From Pseudomonas sp. GM80 (GTDB taxonomy: Bacteria > Pseudomonadota > Gammaproteobacteria > Pseudomonadales > Pseudomonadaceae): 64,000 nucleotides of DNA. Of the stretch, positions 28,891 through 38,156 are shown in pieces (within the stretch, counting starts at the first letter, position 1; each line of letters opens with the position of its first letter). The stretch is taken from positions 1-64,000 of the forward strand of contig NZ_AKJD01000076.1 in assembly GCF_000282515.1 (NCBI RefSeq), in the 5' to 3' direction. The position numbers and the translations under genes were made by a program. The notes beneath the pieces were generated by a model that saw nothing but the letters and a program-made list of their open reading frames with translations, was not told where the DNA came from and did not search any database.

Positions 28891-29433
28891 TCAGCCGCGC
28901 TCACCCTGCAGCCACTGCAACTGGACTTCGTGCTGACCACGGTCGTCGGTGACGAAGATCGTCCCTTCGCTGATCATCACGTCCCACTTGATAACGCGGG
29001 GCATGTCCTTGGCCAGGGTTTCCAGCACTTCCTGCGGGACGGCAGCGATGTTGACGTTTTTCAGGTTCTTGATCGCCGGGATCACCTTGGTTTCCCAGAC
29101 GCGCAGGCTGCCGTAGGCCAGCAGGCTGGTGCGCTCGGTGCGGCGCGAGCACCAGGTCAGGCGATCGGCGTCGGGCTGGCCGACTTCGATCCAGTGCAGA
29201 ACGCGATCGTCCAGGCTCTTTTCCCACAGCGCAGGTTCGTCCACGTCTGACAGACCGCGACCAAACGACAACTGCTCGTTGTACCAGAGGGCGTAGGCCA
29301 GCAGCCGCACGGTCATGCGTTCTTCGGTTTCCGAAGGGTGACGGGCGATGGTCTGCTTGACGCTCTCGTAGACGCTGCGGTCGAGGTCGGTGAGGTTCAG
29401 TTCAAATTTGTAGGTAGTGGACGGCTGGGCCAT
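28891..29433 (-). CDS. yaeQ: YaeQ family protein
   Basis: The start is ATG at 29433 (MAQPSTTYKFELNLTDLDRS), giving 180 aa, the usual YaeQ length; the frame open up to 29556 adds no family sequence. Blocks IARHPSETEERMTVRLLAYAL, DEPALWEKSLDDRVLHWIEVG and QPDADRLTWCSRR are typical. The fold resembles PD-(D/E)XK nucleases, and E. coli YaeQ was once described as a suppressor of RfaH loss; the true function is unclear. It is oriented like recJ and divergent from the CoA-transferase gene. Confidence 0.92.
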   Translation of the reverse strand: MAQPSTTYKFELNLTDLDRSVYESVKQTIARHPSETEERMTVRLLAYALWYNEQLSFGRGLSDVDEPALWEKSLDDRVLHWIEVGQPDADRLTWCSRRTERTSLLAYGSLRVWETKVIPAIKNLKNVNIAAVPQEVLETLAKDMPRVIKWDVMISEGTIFVTDDRGQHEVQLQWLQGERG

Positions 29434-29579
29434 GAACGGGCTTCTTGATACGAGGAAAGTCGGCAAGTCTAACCGATGCGGTAGGCAATCATCGAATTGA
29501 TGGCGATCAACCTGCGGCGTCTGACAGCCGGCTATGTTAAAACGCTGTATCCGCACAGCCTTGTCCTACAGGATTCAGT

Positions 29580-30779
29580 ATGCCGTTCGCCAACAAGCCG
29601 CTCAGCGGCGTGAAAGTCATTGAATTGGGTACGTTGATCGCCGGGCCGTTTGCCTCGCGCATTTGCGGCGAATTTGGCGCCGAAGTGATCAAGATCGAAT
29701 CGCCGGACGGCGGTGATCCGCTGCGCAAATGGCGAAAAATGTATGAAGGCACTTCCTTGTGGTGGTTCGTGCAGGCGCGCAACAAGAAGTCGCTGACGCT
29801 GAACCTCAAGCATCCTGATGGCCTGGCGATCCTGAAAAAACTGCTCAGTGAAGCCGACATTCTCATCGAAAACTTCCGCCCCGGCGTCCTGGAAAAACTC
29901 GGCCTGAGTTGGGAAACCCTGCACGCGCTGAACCCGAAACTGGTGATGGTGCGCCTCTCCGGTTTCGGCCAGACAGGGCCGATGAAAGATCAGCCAGGCT
30001 TCGGCGCGGTTGGCGAATCCATGGGCGGCTTGCGTTACATCACCGGTTTTGAAGACCGGCCACCGGTGCGCACCGGGATTTCCATCGGCGACTCGATTGC
30101 CGCGCTGTGGGGTGTTATCGGCGCACTGATGGCGCTGCGTCATCGCGAAGTCAATGGCGGGCTCGGCCAAGTGGTCGATGTGGCCTTGTATGAAGCCATC
30201 TTCGCGATGATGGAAAGCATGGTGCCGGAGTTCGACGTGTTCGGTTTTATCCGCGAGCGCACCGGCAACATCATGCCCGGCATCACCCCCTCCTCGATTC
30301 ACACCAGCGCCGACGGCAAGCATGTGCAGATCGGCGCCAACGGTGATGCAATCTTCAAGCGCTTCATGCTGATCATCGGCCGCGACGATCTGGCCAATGA
30401 TCCGACGCTGGCCAGTAACGACGGCCGCGATAATCGCCGCGACGAGTTGTACGGCGTGATCGATCGCTGGGTCAATTCGCAACCGCTGCAAACCGTACTT
30501 GACCTGCTCAATCATGCCGATGTGCCAGTCAGCCGGATCTTTAGCGCCGAAGACATGTTCAATGACCCGCAATACCTGGCTCGGGAAATGTTCCTGCACG
30601 CCAAGCTGCCGGACGGCAAGGACTTCAAGATGCCCGGCATTGTGCCGAAACTCTCTGAGACACCGGGCTCCTCCGAATGGGTCGGACCGCAGCTCGGTGA
30701 ACACAATGCGCAGGTACTCAACGATCTTGGTTATGACGAGACACAGATCGCTCGCCTGCGCGAAGACGGAGCCATTTAA
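29580..30779 (+). CDS. Class III (CaiB/BaiF) CoA transferase
   Basis: A 399-aa protein starting MPFANKPLSGVKVIELGTLI. It has the family opening 'GTLIAGPFASRICGEFGAEVIKIE', SLTLNLKHPDGLAILKKL, ENFRPGVLEKLGL, RLSGFGQTGPMKDQPGFG, and the Asp-containing GQVVDVALYEAIF that supplies the catalytic acyl anhydride residue. These enzymes move CoA between acyl-CoA and carboxylates such as carnitine, formate/oxalate or dicarboxylates. No oxidative pathway genes flank it, so the substrate is unknown. An ATG after TACAGGATTCAGT starts it. It partly overlaps the next gene if the ATG at 30733 is used. Confidence 0.92.
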   Translation: MPFANKPLSGVKVIELGTLIAGPFASRICGEFGAEVIKIESPDGGDPLRKWRKMYEGTSLWWFVQARNKKSLTLNLKHPDGLAILKKLLSEADILIENFRPGVLEKLGLSWETLHALNPKLVMVRLSGFGQTGPMKDQPGFGAVGESMGGLRYITGFEDRPPVRTGISIGDSIAALWGVIGALMALRHREVNGGLGQVVDVALYEAIFAMMESMVPEFDVFGFIRERTGNIMPGITPSSIHTSADGKHVQIGANGDAIFKRFMLIIGRDDLANDPTLASNDGRDNRRDELYGVIDRWVNSQPLQTVLDLLNHADVPVSRIFSAEDMFNDPQYLAREMFLHAKLPDGKDFKMPGIVPKLSETPGSSEWVGPQLGEHNAQVLNDLGYDETQIARLREDGAI

Positions 30780-31686
30780 GCTGAAGCGCCGGCAGACATC
30801 GCACGCCAACCGCGCCCACCATTGGTGGACGTGGCGGCTGTTCGGCCTGTTGTTTCTGCTGGCCCTGTCGACCGGGGCACAGGCTAAGCCGACGTTGATC
30901 TGGTTGCTGCGCGACCTGCCGCCCCTGACGATTTTCGAAGGCCCGAAAAAGGGCCAGGGTGTGATCGACCAATTGATGCCGCTGCTGATCGCCGGCATGC
31001 CGCAATACGAACACACGCTGATGCGGGTCAACCGCGCCCGTGGTCTGCAAATGCTCCACGAAAACCCGTTCGCCTGCGATCCCGCGCTGTTGTGGAACAA
31101 GGAACGTGCGCAGTGGGTGGCGTATTCGATCCCGGCGATTCGCGCTGTCGGCAACGGCCTGGTGGTGCGCCAGCAAGATCGCTCGGTGCTCGAACCGTAT
31201 CTGGTCAACGGTGAAGTGAATCTGTCGGCGCTGCTGGCCGCTACCGAACGCAAAGTCGGGGTGGTGGCGGAACGCAGCTATGGCGAATTCATCGACAGCC
31301 TGTTGCATCAAGCGCCCAGCGCCGCGCTGACCGCACATTACGGCAACGATGCCCTGACCAATCTGCTATCGATGCAGCGCCTGGGTCGGCTGCAGGTGGT
31401 GTTGGGTTATTGGCCGGAGATTCGCTATCAGGCGAAACAGGCGCAGATCAATGAAGATGAACTGGAGTTCTATCCGATCCAGGGCAACGGCAAATACCTG
31501 TCAGGTTATGTCGCCTGTTCCGACACTACGCAGGGGCGTCAGGCGATTACCGAGATCAATCATCTGCTGCGCACCCTGCCCCATGAACACCTGAATCAGC
31601 TCTACGCCGCATGGCTGGACCCCGACCGACGTGAGGATTATTTGCAGGAAGCCCGTACATTTTTCGAGCATCAAGCCGCGCAATAG
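30733..31686 (+). CDS. TIGR02285-like periplasmic protein (SBP_bac_3-type fold)
   Basis: The mature protein begins after a hydrophobic signal RLFGLLFLLALSTGAQA. Then come KPTLIWLLRDLPPLTIFEGP and family blocks LMPLLIAGMPQYEHTLMRVN, NPFACDPALLWNKER, YSIPAIRAVGNGLVVRQ and VVAERSYGEFID. This is the TIGR02285 family of extracellular-solute-binding-like proteins of unknown ligand. No ATG lies between the CoA-transferase stop and the signal peptide. The nearest in-frame ATG is 30733, inside the upstream gene; CTG 30781 is an alternative. I use 30733 with low confidence in the start; a frame reaching back to 30499 is spurious. Family assignment is from memory of motif order. Confidence 0.75.
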   Translation: MTRHRSLACAKTEPFKLKRRQTSHANRAHHWWTWRLFGLLFLLALSTGAQAKPTLIWLLRDLPPLTIFEGPKKGQGVIDQLMPLLIAGMPQYEHTLMRVNRARGLQMLHENPFACDPALLWNKERAQWVAYSIPAIRAVGNGLVVRQQDRSVLEPYLVNGEVNLSALLAATERKVGVVAERSYGEFIDSLLHQAPSAALTAHYGNDALTNLLSMQRLGRLQVVLGYWPEIRYQAKQAQINEDELEFYPIQGNGKYLSGYVACSDTTQGRQAITEINHLLRTLPHEHLNQLYAAWLDPDRREDYLQEARTFFEHQAAQ

Positions 31687-31705
31687 GCAAACGCCGGACA
31701 AAAGA

Positions 31706-31737
31706 AACCCCGAGAAGTGGGGAGACGACTCGGGGTT
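31706..31737 (+). terminator. Hairpin after the TIGR02285-like gene
   Basis: AACCCCGAG (31706-31714) pairs with CTCGGGGTT (31729-31737) 20 nt after the stop. There is no strong T tract, so its termination strength is uncertain. Confidence 0.55.
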
Positions 31738-31862
31738 AAACGTGGCCTACATAAAGACCAGTAGCAGCAAGCGACAAGCACCGGAGCACAATGCTTGATC
31801 CTGCTGTTACTGGGTCTGACTGACAGGGATGCAGGAAGGTTCCCACAAAAAATATTTCATCT

Positions 31863-32144
31863 TTACAGCGCCGCACGTTTATCCAGCGCCGCGTTGCGCA
31901 ATGCCGCAATCACACAGGGTTCCAGTCGCCCTTCGGCGATCAGCACGTCACGGTGCAAACCGTCGACGACATCGGTCAGCAAGCGCTTGTCGCTCAACTG
32001 CGCCTGATTGAATTCGCGTTCAACCACAATGGCGCCGTTGCTGTTCTTCAGGGTCACCAGGCATTCGCCATGGCTGCCACGAGGGGTCAACGTCACTTGA
32101 TACGGGCTCAGAGCCTCACCGAGCAATAGACTGATACTTTCCAT
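31863..32144 (-). CDS. DUF3509 family protein
   Basis: ATG 32144 (MESISLLLGEALSPYQV) is preceded at good distance by GTGGAG; a GTG at 32156 would extend it by four residues. The product of about 93 aa contains VTLTPRGSHGECLVTLKN and REFNQAQLSDKRLLTDVVDGLHRDV, the pattern of DUF3509, small cytoplasmic proteins restricted to Pseudomonas and relatives, with no known function. Several paralogues per genome are usual. It stands alone, convergent with the gene upstream. Confidence 0.85.
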   Translation of the reverse strand: MESISLLLGEALSPYQVTLTPRGSHGECLVTLKNSNGAIVVEREFNQAQLSDKRLLTDVVDGLHRDVLIAEGRLEPCVIAALRNAALDKRAAL

Positions 32145-32310
32145 CTCGATCTCCACTCATTAGTCCGAAAACATAGTGCCTGGGGCGTGTTCACAATAAA
32201 TGACCACCGGCCCGAGAAGAAAGTTCTGCCTGCCAATGGCTCCTTCCGTGGAGCGTCACCGGTCTTGCAGAGCATGCACGGTGAAGATGACAGAAAAATA
32301 ACGCCGCGCT

Positions 32311-32718
32311 TCAGACCTCCAGTGGCTGATGCAGGGCGTTCAGGTAGCGGTCGAGCAAATCACGCATGAGTACGGCTGAAACCGGGGTCTGCAAACGTCC
32401 GAGCAATTGCAGCGGGTGTTGCTGCAATAAGCGCTCGAGGTCGTTCTGCAGGCTGGGTGCGACCGTACCGAGAAGAACCAGCGCTCGCGCTTGCCGCTCG
32501 ACCGCCAGATGCTGAATCAATGCGACGCCATCACCGCCCTTGAGTTGCGGATCGCAGATCGCGATATCGACCGCGCCTCGGTGCCCCAGAGAACACAATG
32601 CTGAGGCAAGCGAAGGCGCGGTCAGCACGTTGTAGATACCGATGGCATTGAGCATCTGGTGCAGCGCCATCAATTGAAAGGGGTTGTGTTCAAGAATCAG
32701 GACTTTGAGCGAGCGCAT
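32311..32718 (-). CDS. Stand-alone receiver (REC) domain, degenerate; RocR-like remnant
   Basis: A 135-aa protein from ATG 32718 (MRSLKVLILEHNPFQLMAL). The first acidic pair of a receiver is E-H (LEHNPF) rather than D-D/E-D. The phospho-acceptor position keeps Asp in VDIAICDPQLKGGDG. The conserved C-terminal Lys is replaced (LLGRLQTPVS, where a K-P is expected). No output domain follows before the stop. In RocR-type regulators a similar receiver precedes an EAL domain. It lies 117 bp downstream of a sensor gene that has itself lost the kinase part, so this is probably a decayed two-component module. Phosphorylation ability is doubtful. Confidence 0.7.
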   Translation of the reverse strand: MRSLKVLILEHNPFQLMALHQMLNAIGIYNVLTAPSLASALCSLGHRGAVDIAICDPQLKGGDGVALIQHLAVERQARALVLLGTVAPSLQNDLERLLQQHPLQLLGRLQTPVSAVLMRDLLDRYLNALHQPLEV

Positions 32719-32835
32719 GAGCAACCTCGGAAACGGCAGGTGCGGACTCTCACCGCAGATGCCGTTCACTCTAGGGCAGCCGTCCTCAGCCTCCCATCGG
32801 AAAAGTAGTCGCGTCTTATAGGACTTTTCCCAAGT

Positions 32836-34206
32836 TCACCAAGGATGCCGACCCGGCGTGCTCACCCGCCGATGAGTAATATCGGTCCAGCCTCCGAGCA
32901 GACCGCGCAGCTGCCCATCAGCACTGTAAAACGGCACCGTCCATTGATAAACATCGCGAGGACCCGTCTTGAACTGCAGCTGCCGATTACTGAAGCGTGT
33001 CTTGCGCGTGCGCAATTGCTGCATGAATTCATCGTGCAACATCAGCGCCGTTGCCTTGGGCAGCGCATCGACCTCCGGCAGCGAGCGCCCCTGCACTTGA
33101 TCGAATCGCACCAGGAGCGCCTCTTCGTAACTGCGATTACACATGATCAACCGCCCGTGCAAGTCGCGGACAAATATCGGATCGGGCATCGAATCGATCA
33201 GCGCATGCTGAAAGGCTAACTGATCGCCGAGGTCTTTTTCGGCCTGGCAGCGTTGTTTGATCACGGCGCTCAAGCGGCGATTCCAGATCAACGACAGCAC
33301 GCCAAACAGGCCAATGACGGTCATTGTCCAACAGCCCCAACCCGTGACCCGCTGCCAGATCGAAGGCGCAGGGGTCGGGGAGACGCCGTCCAGCCACTTG
33401 AGCCGAATGGCACGCAGCTCCGCCGCAGGAAACGCCTCGAGCGCCTTGTTGAGGATGCTCAACAGCTCCGGCTGGCCTTTGCGCACGGCCAGGTGATCGG
33501 CTTCCCATTTACCCTCCAGCAGTTCGCCGACGCGCAGCAATCCCGAGGGAAACAATTGCGCGCCGATTTCGTTTTCGATGGTGGCGTACGCCTCGCCGCT
33601 TTCGACCAACGCCCGCGCTTCAGCGTAGGTTTTGACCGAGCGGATCTCGATCGATGGATAGTCGCGCCGAATGATGCCTTCTAGTGCGTGGCGGCTCGGC
33701 AGAACCAGCACGCGTTTGGCCAATTGTTCCAGCGACTGCACCGGCGGCTCACCGACTCGGCCGACAAACACCCAACCGGCGCCGCCAAAGGCGTGGCTGA
33801 AATCCAGAAACACTTTGCGTTCATCACTCATCGCCAACGTCGTGCTGATGTCCGCTTCGGCCTTCTCAAGCCGCTCGAGCATGTGATCGGTGGAGAACGA
33901 CTCCTGATGCACGAACTGCAGCCCCGTCATGGCGCTGATGCGCTGGAGCACTTCGTTGTTCAAGCCGCTCCAGTGAGCATGTTCATCCTGGAACAGGTAC
34001 AACGGATATTGCACCGATGCGACGATGATCCGAGGGTTGTCGCGGATCCATTGGCGCTCCCTGGCGTCGAGTTCCACGGGCAGAAACTTGCTGCCCTCGA
34101 CATCGTGCAGCATCAGTTGTGCCGCCACTCCCCAGCGCATGAACCCCAGCATTGCCAATACAAACAGCCCGACCGTCGCCGGCTTCAAATTTCGAAAAAA
34201 CCACAT
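32836..34206 (-). pseudogene. BvgS/EvgS-like sensor truncated after its PAS domain (no kinase)
   Basis: ATG 34206 has a good Shine-Dalgarno AAGGAAG, giving 456 aa. Order: signal/transmembrane start (ATVGLFVLAMLGFMRWGVAA); one periplasmic Venus-flytrap domain (about residues 45-270; NPRIIVASVQYPLYLFQDE, LNNEVLQRISAMTGLQF); a transmembrane helix (WTMTVIGLFGVLSLIWN, about 290-307); a short linker; and a PAS domain (LIDSMPDPIFVRDLHGRLIMCNRSYEEAL). The protein then ends abruptly GWTDITHRRVSTPGRHPW. In full BvgS-like sensors this point continues into the H-box and ATPase domains; here only 117 bp separate it from the receiver gene, so the kinase was deleted. It may still be expressed as a membrane ligand-binding protein. 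Confidence 0.75.
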
Positions 34207-34275
34207 TGCCACTTCCTTCGTGATCGACTCACCCGTCCTTCGTGGGTGAAAACCCGAGCAGTGTGGCAGCAGAAA

Positions 34276-34302
34276 CAAAAAAGCCCGTCAGGAGACGGGC
34301 TT
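34276..34302 (-). terminator. Rho-independent terminator of thrC
   Basis: On the minus strand AAGCCCGTC (34302-34294) pairs with GACGGGCTT (34289-34281), followed by a T run (34280-34276), 25 nt past the thrC stop. Confidence 0.88.
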
Positions 34303-34326
34303 CAAAATGTGACAGCTTTTGCAGGC

Positions 34327-35736
34327 TTAAAGCGGCTTGCCGCGGTTGCCATGCTGGCTGACAAAGGCTTGCACGGCTTTCAGCTCGTTTGGCAGAACGG
34401 TGCAGCGCTCGTTTCGCTCAAACAAATCAGAAAGATGTGCAGGTAGTTCGAGCGCTTTTCCTACACCGGCTTTCTCTACGGCCTCAGGGAATTTCACCGG
34501 GTGAGCGGTGCCCAGGATGACCATAGGGATATCCAGGCTGCGACGGCATTCACGCGCAGCTTTGACACCGATGGCGGTGTGCGGATCCAGTACTTCGCCG
34601 GTCTGCTCGTAGACTTCTGCGATGGTTTCGCAGGTTTGTGCGTCATCCACGGCCAGCGAATCGAACAGTTTGCGGGCTTCGGTCCAGCGCTCTTGCTCGA
34701 CGCTGAAACCACCGCCCTGCTTGAACGAATCCATCAAACCGGCAATCGCCGCACCGTTGCGCCCATGCAGGTCGAACAACAGGCGTTCGAAGTTCGACGA
34801 GACCATGATGTCCATCGACGGCGACAGCGTGGCGTGCAGGGTTTCCTTGACGTACTGATTGCCGCTCATGAAGCGGTGCAGGATGTCGTTGCGGTTGGTG
34901 GCGACGATCAACTGGTTGATCGGCAGCCCCATGTTGCGCGCCAGGTAACCGGCGAAGATGTCGCCGAAGTTACCGGTTGGCACCGAGAACGATACCGAAC
35001 GCGCCGGACCGCCCAACTGCAGGGCGGCGTGGAAGTAGTAAACGATCTGGGCCATGATCCGCGCCCAGTTGATCGAGTTCACCGCCACCAGACGCGTGCC
35101 TTTGAGGAAGCTCTGGTCGGCGAAGCTCGCCTTGACCATTTCCTGGCAGTCATCGAAGTTGCCTTCGATGGCGATGTTGTGGATGTTCTCGCCGAAAATC
35201 GTGGTCATCTGGCGACGCTGCACTTCAGACACACGGTTGTGCGGGTGCAGGATGAAGATGTCGACGTTTTCGCAGTGCTTGCAGCCTTCGATGGCGGCCG
35301 AACCGGTATCACCGGAGGTGGCGCCGACGATTACGACGCGCTCACCACGTTTTTCCAGCACGTAGTCGAGCAGACGACCGAGCAGTTGCAGGGCGAAGTC
35401 CTTGAACGCCAGGGTCGGGCCGTGGAACAGCTCCAGCACCCATTCGTTGCCATTCAACTGACGCAGCGGCGCGACGGCGCTGTGCGAGAACACGCCGTAG
35501 GTTTCTTCGAGAATCTTTTTGAAATCGGCGTCCGGAATGCTGCCGGTGACGAACGGGCGCATCACCCGGAAAGCCAGTTCGTGATACGGCAGGCCGGCCC
35601 AGGAAGCGATCTCTTCCTGGGTGAAACGTGGCAGGTTTTCCGGAACGTACAGACCGCCGTCGGTCGCCAGACCAGCCAGCAGGACGTCTTCGAAATTCAG
35701 GGCCGGTGCCTGGCCGCGGGTACTGATGTAACGCAT
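34327..35736 (-). CDS. thrC: Threonine synthase
   Basis: The start is ATG 35736 (MRYISTRGQAPALNFEDVLL), 469 aa; the four residues upstream in frame are not part of the family. The PLP-binding Lys is in ELFHGPTLAFKDFALQLLG, and the phosphate-binding region is GATSGDTGSAAIEGCKH. The gamma-proteobacterial-type block VSFSVPTGNFGDIFAGYLA is present. The enzyme converts O-phosphohomoserine to threonine, using the product chain begun by homoserine dehydrogenase, encoded just upstream. A GC-rich hairpin (35767-35786) sits in the hom-thrC gap, and a terminator follows. Confidence 0.97.
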   Translation of the reverse strand: MRYISTRGQAPALNFEDVLLAGLATDGGLYVPENLPRFTQEEIASWAGLPYHELAFRVMRPFVTGSIPDADFKKILEETYGVFSHSAVAPLRQLNGNEWVLELFHGPTLAFKDFALQLLGRLLDYVLEKRGERVVIVGATSGDTGSAAIEGCKHCENVDIFILHPHNRVSEVQRRQMTTIFGENIHNIAIEGNFDDCQEMVKASFADQSFLKGTRLVAVNSINWARIMAQIVYYFHAALQLGGPARSVSFSVPTGNFGDIFAGYLARNMGLPINQLIVATNRNDILHRFMSGNQYVKETLHATLSPSMDIMVSSNFERLLFDLHGRNGAAIAGLMDSFKQGGGFSVEQERWTEARKLFDSLAVDDAQTCETIAEVYEQTGEVLDPHTAIGVKAARECRRSLDIPMVILGTAHPVKFPEAVEKAGVGKALELPAHLSDLFERNERCTVLPNELKAVQAFVSQHGNRGKPL

Positions 35737-35766
35737 GACTGACTCCAATGGAGAGTGTTCACAACA

Positions 35767-35786
35767 ACGGCCCCGTTTACGGGGCC
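35767..35786 (-). other. GC-rich hairpin between hom and thrC
   Basis: CGGCCCCGTTTACGGGGCCG folds into an 8-bp stem with a short loop in the 66-nt gap. It lacks a T tract, so it may be an mRNA processing or stability element rather than a terminator. Confidence 0.6.
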
Positions 35787-35802
35787 GATGCAGGACAACG
35801 AC

Positions 35803-37107
35803 TTAGTTCAAGTGCTCGACGCGGATCCGTACGACCGGACCATTCACGCCGGCCAGCGCTTCGAGGGCGGCGATGGCGTCGTTGATGCGCTGCTCGACCA
35901 CGCGGTGGGTCAGCAGGATCATCGGCACCAGACCGTCGTGCTCTTCGACTTCCTTCTGCATGATCGACTCGATGTTGATGCCGCGCTCCGAGAGGATGCT
36001 CGCCACCTGAGCCAACACGCCCGGATGGTCCTTGGCCTGAATACGCAGGTAGTAAGCACTTTCGCAGGCTTCGATCGGCAGGATCGGATGGGCCGACAGC
36101 GAGTCCGGCTGGAAGGCCAGGTGCGGCACGCGGTTTTCCGGGTCGGAAGTCATGGCACGAACCACGTCAACCAGATCGGCGATCACCGACGAAGCGGTTG
36201 GCTCCATGCCGGCGCCAGCACCGTAGAACAGCGTCGAACCGGCGGCATCGCCGTTGACCATCACCGCGTTCATCACGCCGTTGACGTTGGCGATCAGACG
36301 ATCGGCCGGGATCAGCGTCGGGTGTACGCGCAGCTCGATACCGGCGGCAGTGCTGCGCGCCACGCCGAGGTGCTTGATGCGGTAGCCCAGCGCTTCGGCG
36401 TAATTGACGTCGGCGGTGGTCAGCTTGGTGATGCCTTCGGTGTAAGCCTTGTCGAATTGCAGCGGAATGCCGAACGCGATGGAAGCCAGAATCGTCAGCT
36501 TGTGCGCGGCGTCGATGCCTTCAACGTCGAAGGTCGGATCGGCTTCGGCGTAACCCAGTGCCTGCGCTTCGGCCAGCACGTCTTCGAAGGTACGACCCTT
36601 CTCACGCATTTCGGTGAGGATGAAGTTGCCGGTGCCGTTGATGATCCCGGCGACCCAGTTGATGCGGTTGGCGGACAGGCCTTCGCGGATCGCCTTGATC
36701 ACCGGAATGCCACCGGCCACGGCCGCTTCGAACGCCACGATCACGCCCTTCTCGCGGGCCTTGGCGAAAATTTCATTACCGTGAACGGCAATCAGAGCCT
36801 TGTTCGCGGTGACCACATGCTTGCCATTCTCGATGGCCTTGAGTACCAGCTCGCGGGCAACGGTGTAGCCGCCCATCAGCTCTATGACGATGTCGATCTC
36901 AGGGTTTGTGGCCACTTCGAAGACATCGTTGGTAATCGCAATACCGGTCGTCTGGAACTGAGGCTTTGGCGTGCGCATGGCAATTTGTGCCACTTCGATT
37001 CCACGCCCGGCACGTCGAGCAATTTCCTCGGCGTTGCGCTGAAGTACGTTGAAGGTACCGCCACCGACGGTCCCTAACCCACAGATGCCTACTTTGACCG
37101 GATTCAC
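35803..37107 (-). CDS. hom: Homoserine dehydrogenase
   Basis: A 434-aa enzyme. It begins MNPVKVGICGLGTVGGGTFN, the NAD(P)-binding GxGxxG. The catalytic region includes VTANKALIAVHGNEIF and GGIPVIKAIREGLSANRINWVAGIINGTGNFIL. The C-terminal ACT domain begins near YYLRIQAKDHPGVLAQVAS and probably binds threonine for feedback control. It reduces aspartate semialdehyde to homoserine, the branch point to threonine, methionine and isoleucine. Upstream of thrC in one operon, separated by a hairpin. Hairpins at 37183-37230 separate it from dsbC. Confidence 0.97.
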   Translation of the reverse strand: MNPVKVGICGLGTVGGGTFNVLQRNAEEIARRAGRGIEVAQIAMRTPKPQFQTTGIAITNDVFEVATNPEIDIVIELMGGYTVARELVLKAIENGKHVVTANKALIAVHGNEIFAKAREKGVIVAFEAAVAGGIPVIKAIREGLSANRINWVAGIINGTGNFILTEMREKGRTFEDVLAEAQALGYAEADPTFDVEGIDAAHKLTILASIAFGIPLQFDKAYTEGITKLTTADVNYAEALGYRIKHLGVARSTAAGIELRVHPTLIPADRLIANVNGVMNAVMVNGDAAGSTLFYGAGAGMEPTASSVIADLVDVVRAMTSDPENRVPHLAFQPDSLSAHPILPIEACESAYYLRIQAKDHPGVLAQVASILSERGINIESIMQKEVEEHDGLVPMILLTHRVVEQRINDAIAALEALAGVNGPVVRIRVEHLN

Positions 37108-37182
37108 TGTGAACTCCCCATAAAACGGCCGACGCGGGGTCGGCCGGAAAACAACCGCGTGCTCGCGGCTCTCAATTGATGG

Positions 37183-37230
37183 CCCGGCGATGTCGCTGCC
37201 GGGCCATGATCGTCACGGCTGACCGTGACG
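37183..37230 (-). terminator. Two adjacent hairpins between dsbC and hom
   Basis: GCCCGGC...GCCGGGC (about 37183-37205) and CGTCACGG...CCGTGACG (about 37211-37230) lie just after the dsbC stop. They could terminate or attenuate read-through into hom; no strong T tract follows. Confidence 0.55.
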
Positions 37231-37237
37231 ATGCGAA

Positions 37238-37969
37238 TTACTTCGCGCCCAGCGCCAGTTTGGCGACTTGTGGCGCAGGCTGGTAGCCCGGAATCACTTG
37301 TCCGTCGGCCAAAACGATGGCCGGTGTGCCGTTCACGCCGATCGACTGACCGAGGGCGAACTGCTTGGAAACCGGGTTATCGCACTTGGCGGCCTTGATT
37401 TCCTTGCCATCGACCATTTTGTCCATGGCGGCTTTCTTGTCTTTCGAGCACCACACGGCTTGCAGCTGCTCGTCACCCGGCGAATTCAAACCCTGGCGCG
37501 GGAACGCGACATAACGCACTTCGATGCCGCGCTTGTTCAGCTCAGGCACTTCGGCGTGCAGCTTGTGGCAGTACGGACAGGTGGTGTCGGTGAACACGGT
37601 GATGTGCGATTTGGTTTCGCCGATGGCCGGGTAGACCACGGTTTCGGCGACCGGAATGGCATTGATCAGTTTCGAGACGCCCAGGCGTTCGGTTTTTTCG
37701 GTCAGGTTGACCGGTTTGCCGTCCTTGAGCTGGAACAGGTAACCCTGCACGATGTATTGGCCATCGGCGCTGGCATAGAGCACGCGGCTGCCTTTGAGTT
37801 TTACTTCGTACATGCCTGGCAAAGGACTGGCGGTGATGGTCTCTACCGGGACTTCGAGCTGGAGGTTTTCCAGGCTTTTACGAATGGCTTTGTCGGCCGC
37901 GTCATCGGCGACGGCAAAGGTGCTGACCAACGCAATGGCTGCGGCGGCGAAAATCTGGGTCAGACGCAT
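37238..37969 (-). CDS. dsbC: Thiol:disulfide interchange protein DsbC
   Basis: ATG 37969 gives 243 aa with a Sec signal MRLTQIFAAAAIALVSTFAVA. The N-terminal dimerisation domain (residues about 22-90) has DKAIRKSLENLQLEVPVETI. The thioredoxin-fold domain has the CPYC active site in FTDTTCPYCHKLHAEVPEL. A second Cys pair, in VWCSKDKKAAMDKMVDGKEIKAAKCDNP, matches the structural disulfide. It isomerises wrong disulfides in the periplasm and needs DsbD for reduction. Position between xerD and hom is conserved in Pseudomonas. In-frame sequence to 38056 is rejected because it has no signal peptide. Confidence 0.96.
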   Translation of the reverse strand: MRLTQIFAAAAIALVSTFAVADDAADKAIRKSLENLQLEVPVETITASPLPGMYEVKLKGSRVLYASADGQYIVQGYLFQLKDGKPVNLTEKTERLGVSKLINAIPVAETVVYPAIGETKSHITVFTDTTCPYCHKLHAEVPELNKRGIEVRYVAFPRQGLNSPGDEQLQAVWCSKDKKAAMDKMVDGKEIKAAKCDNPVSKQFALGQSIGVNGTPAIVLADGQVIPGYQPAPQVAKLALGAK

Positions 37970-38156
37970 GAGAACTCCTGAAGGCGGACAAATGAAACGA
38001 TCAGAACGCCCGTGCCGGAACACCGGGTCATAACCGTCCATCGTGCAAACCGGCAAAGCCTAACACATAAGGCCACGGTGGCCGAATGCGCCTGTCGCCA
38101 TACATTCATGTGTAACTGACACAGCTGCATGCTTGTACAACTGACCCACAACCATA

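Noticed and set aside
34501..35742. 413-aa plus-strand frame opposite thrC
   Set aside because: Mirror of thrC with no signature motif.
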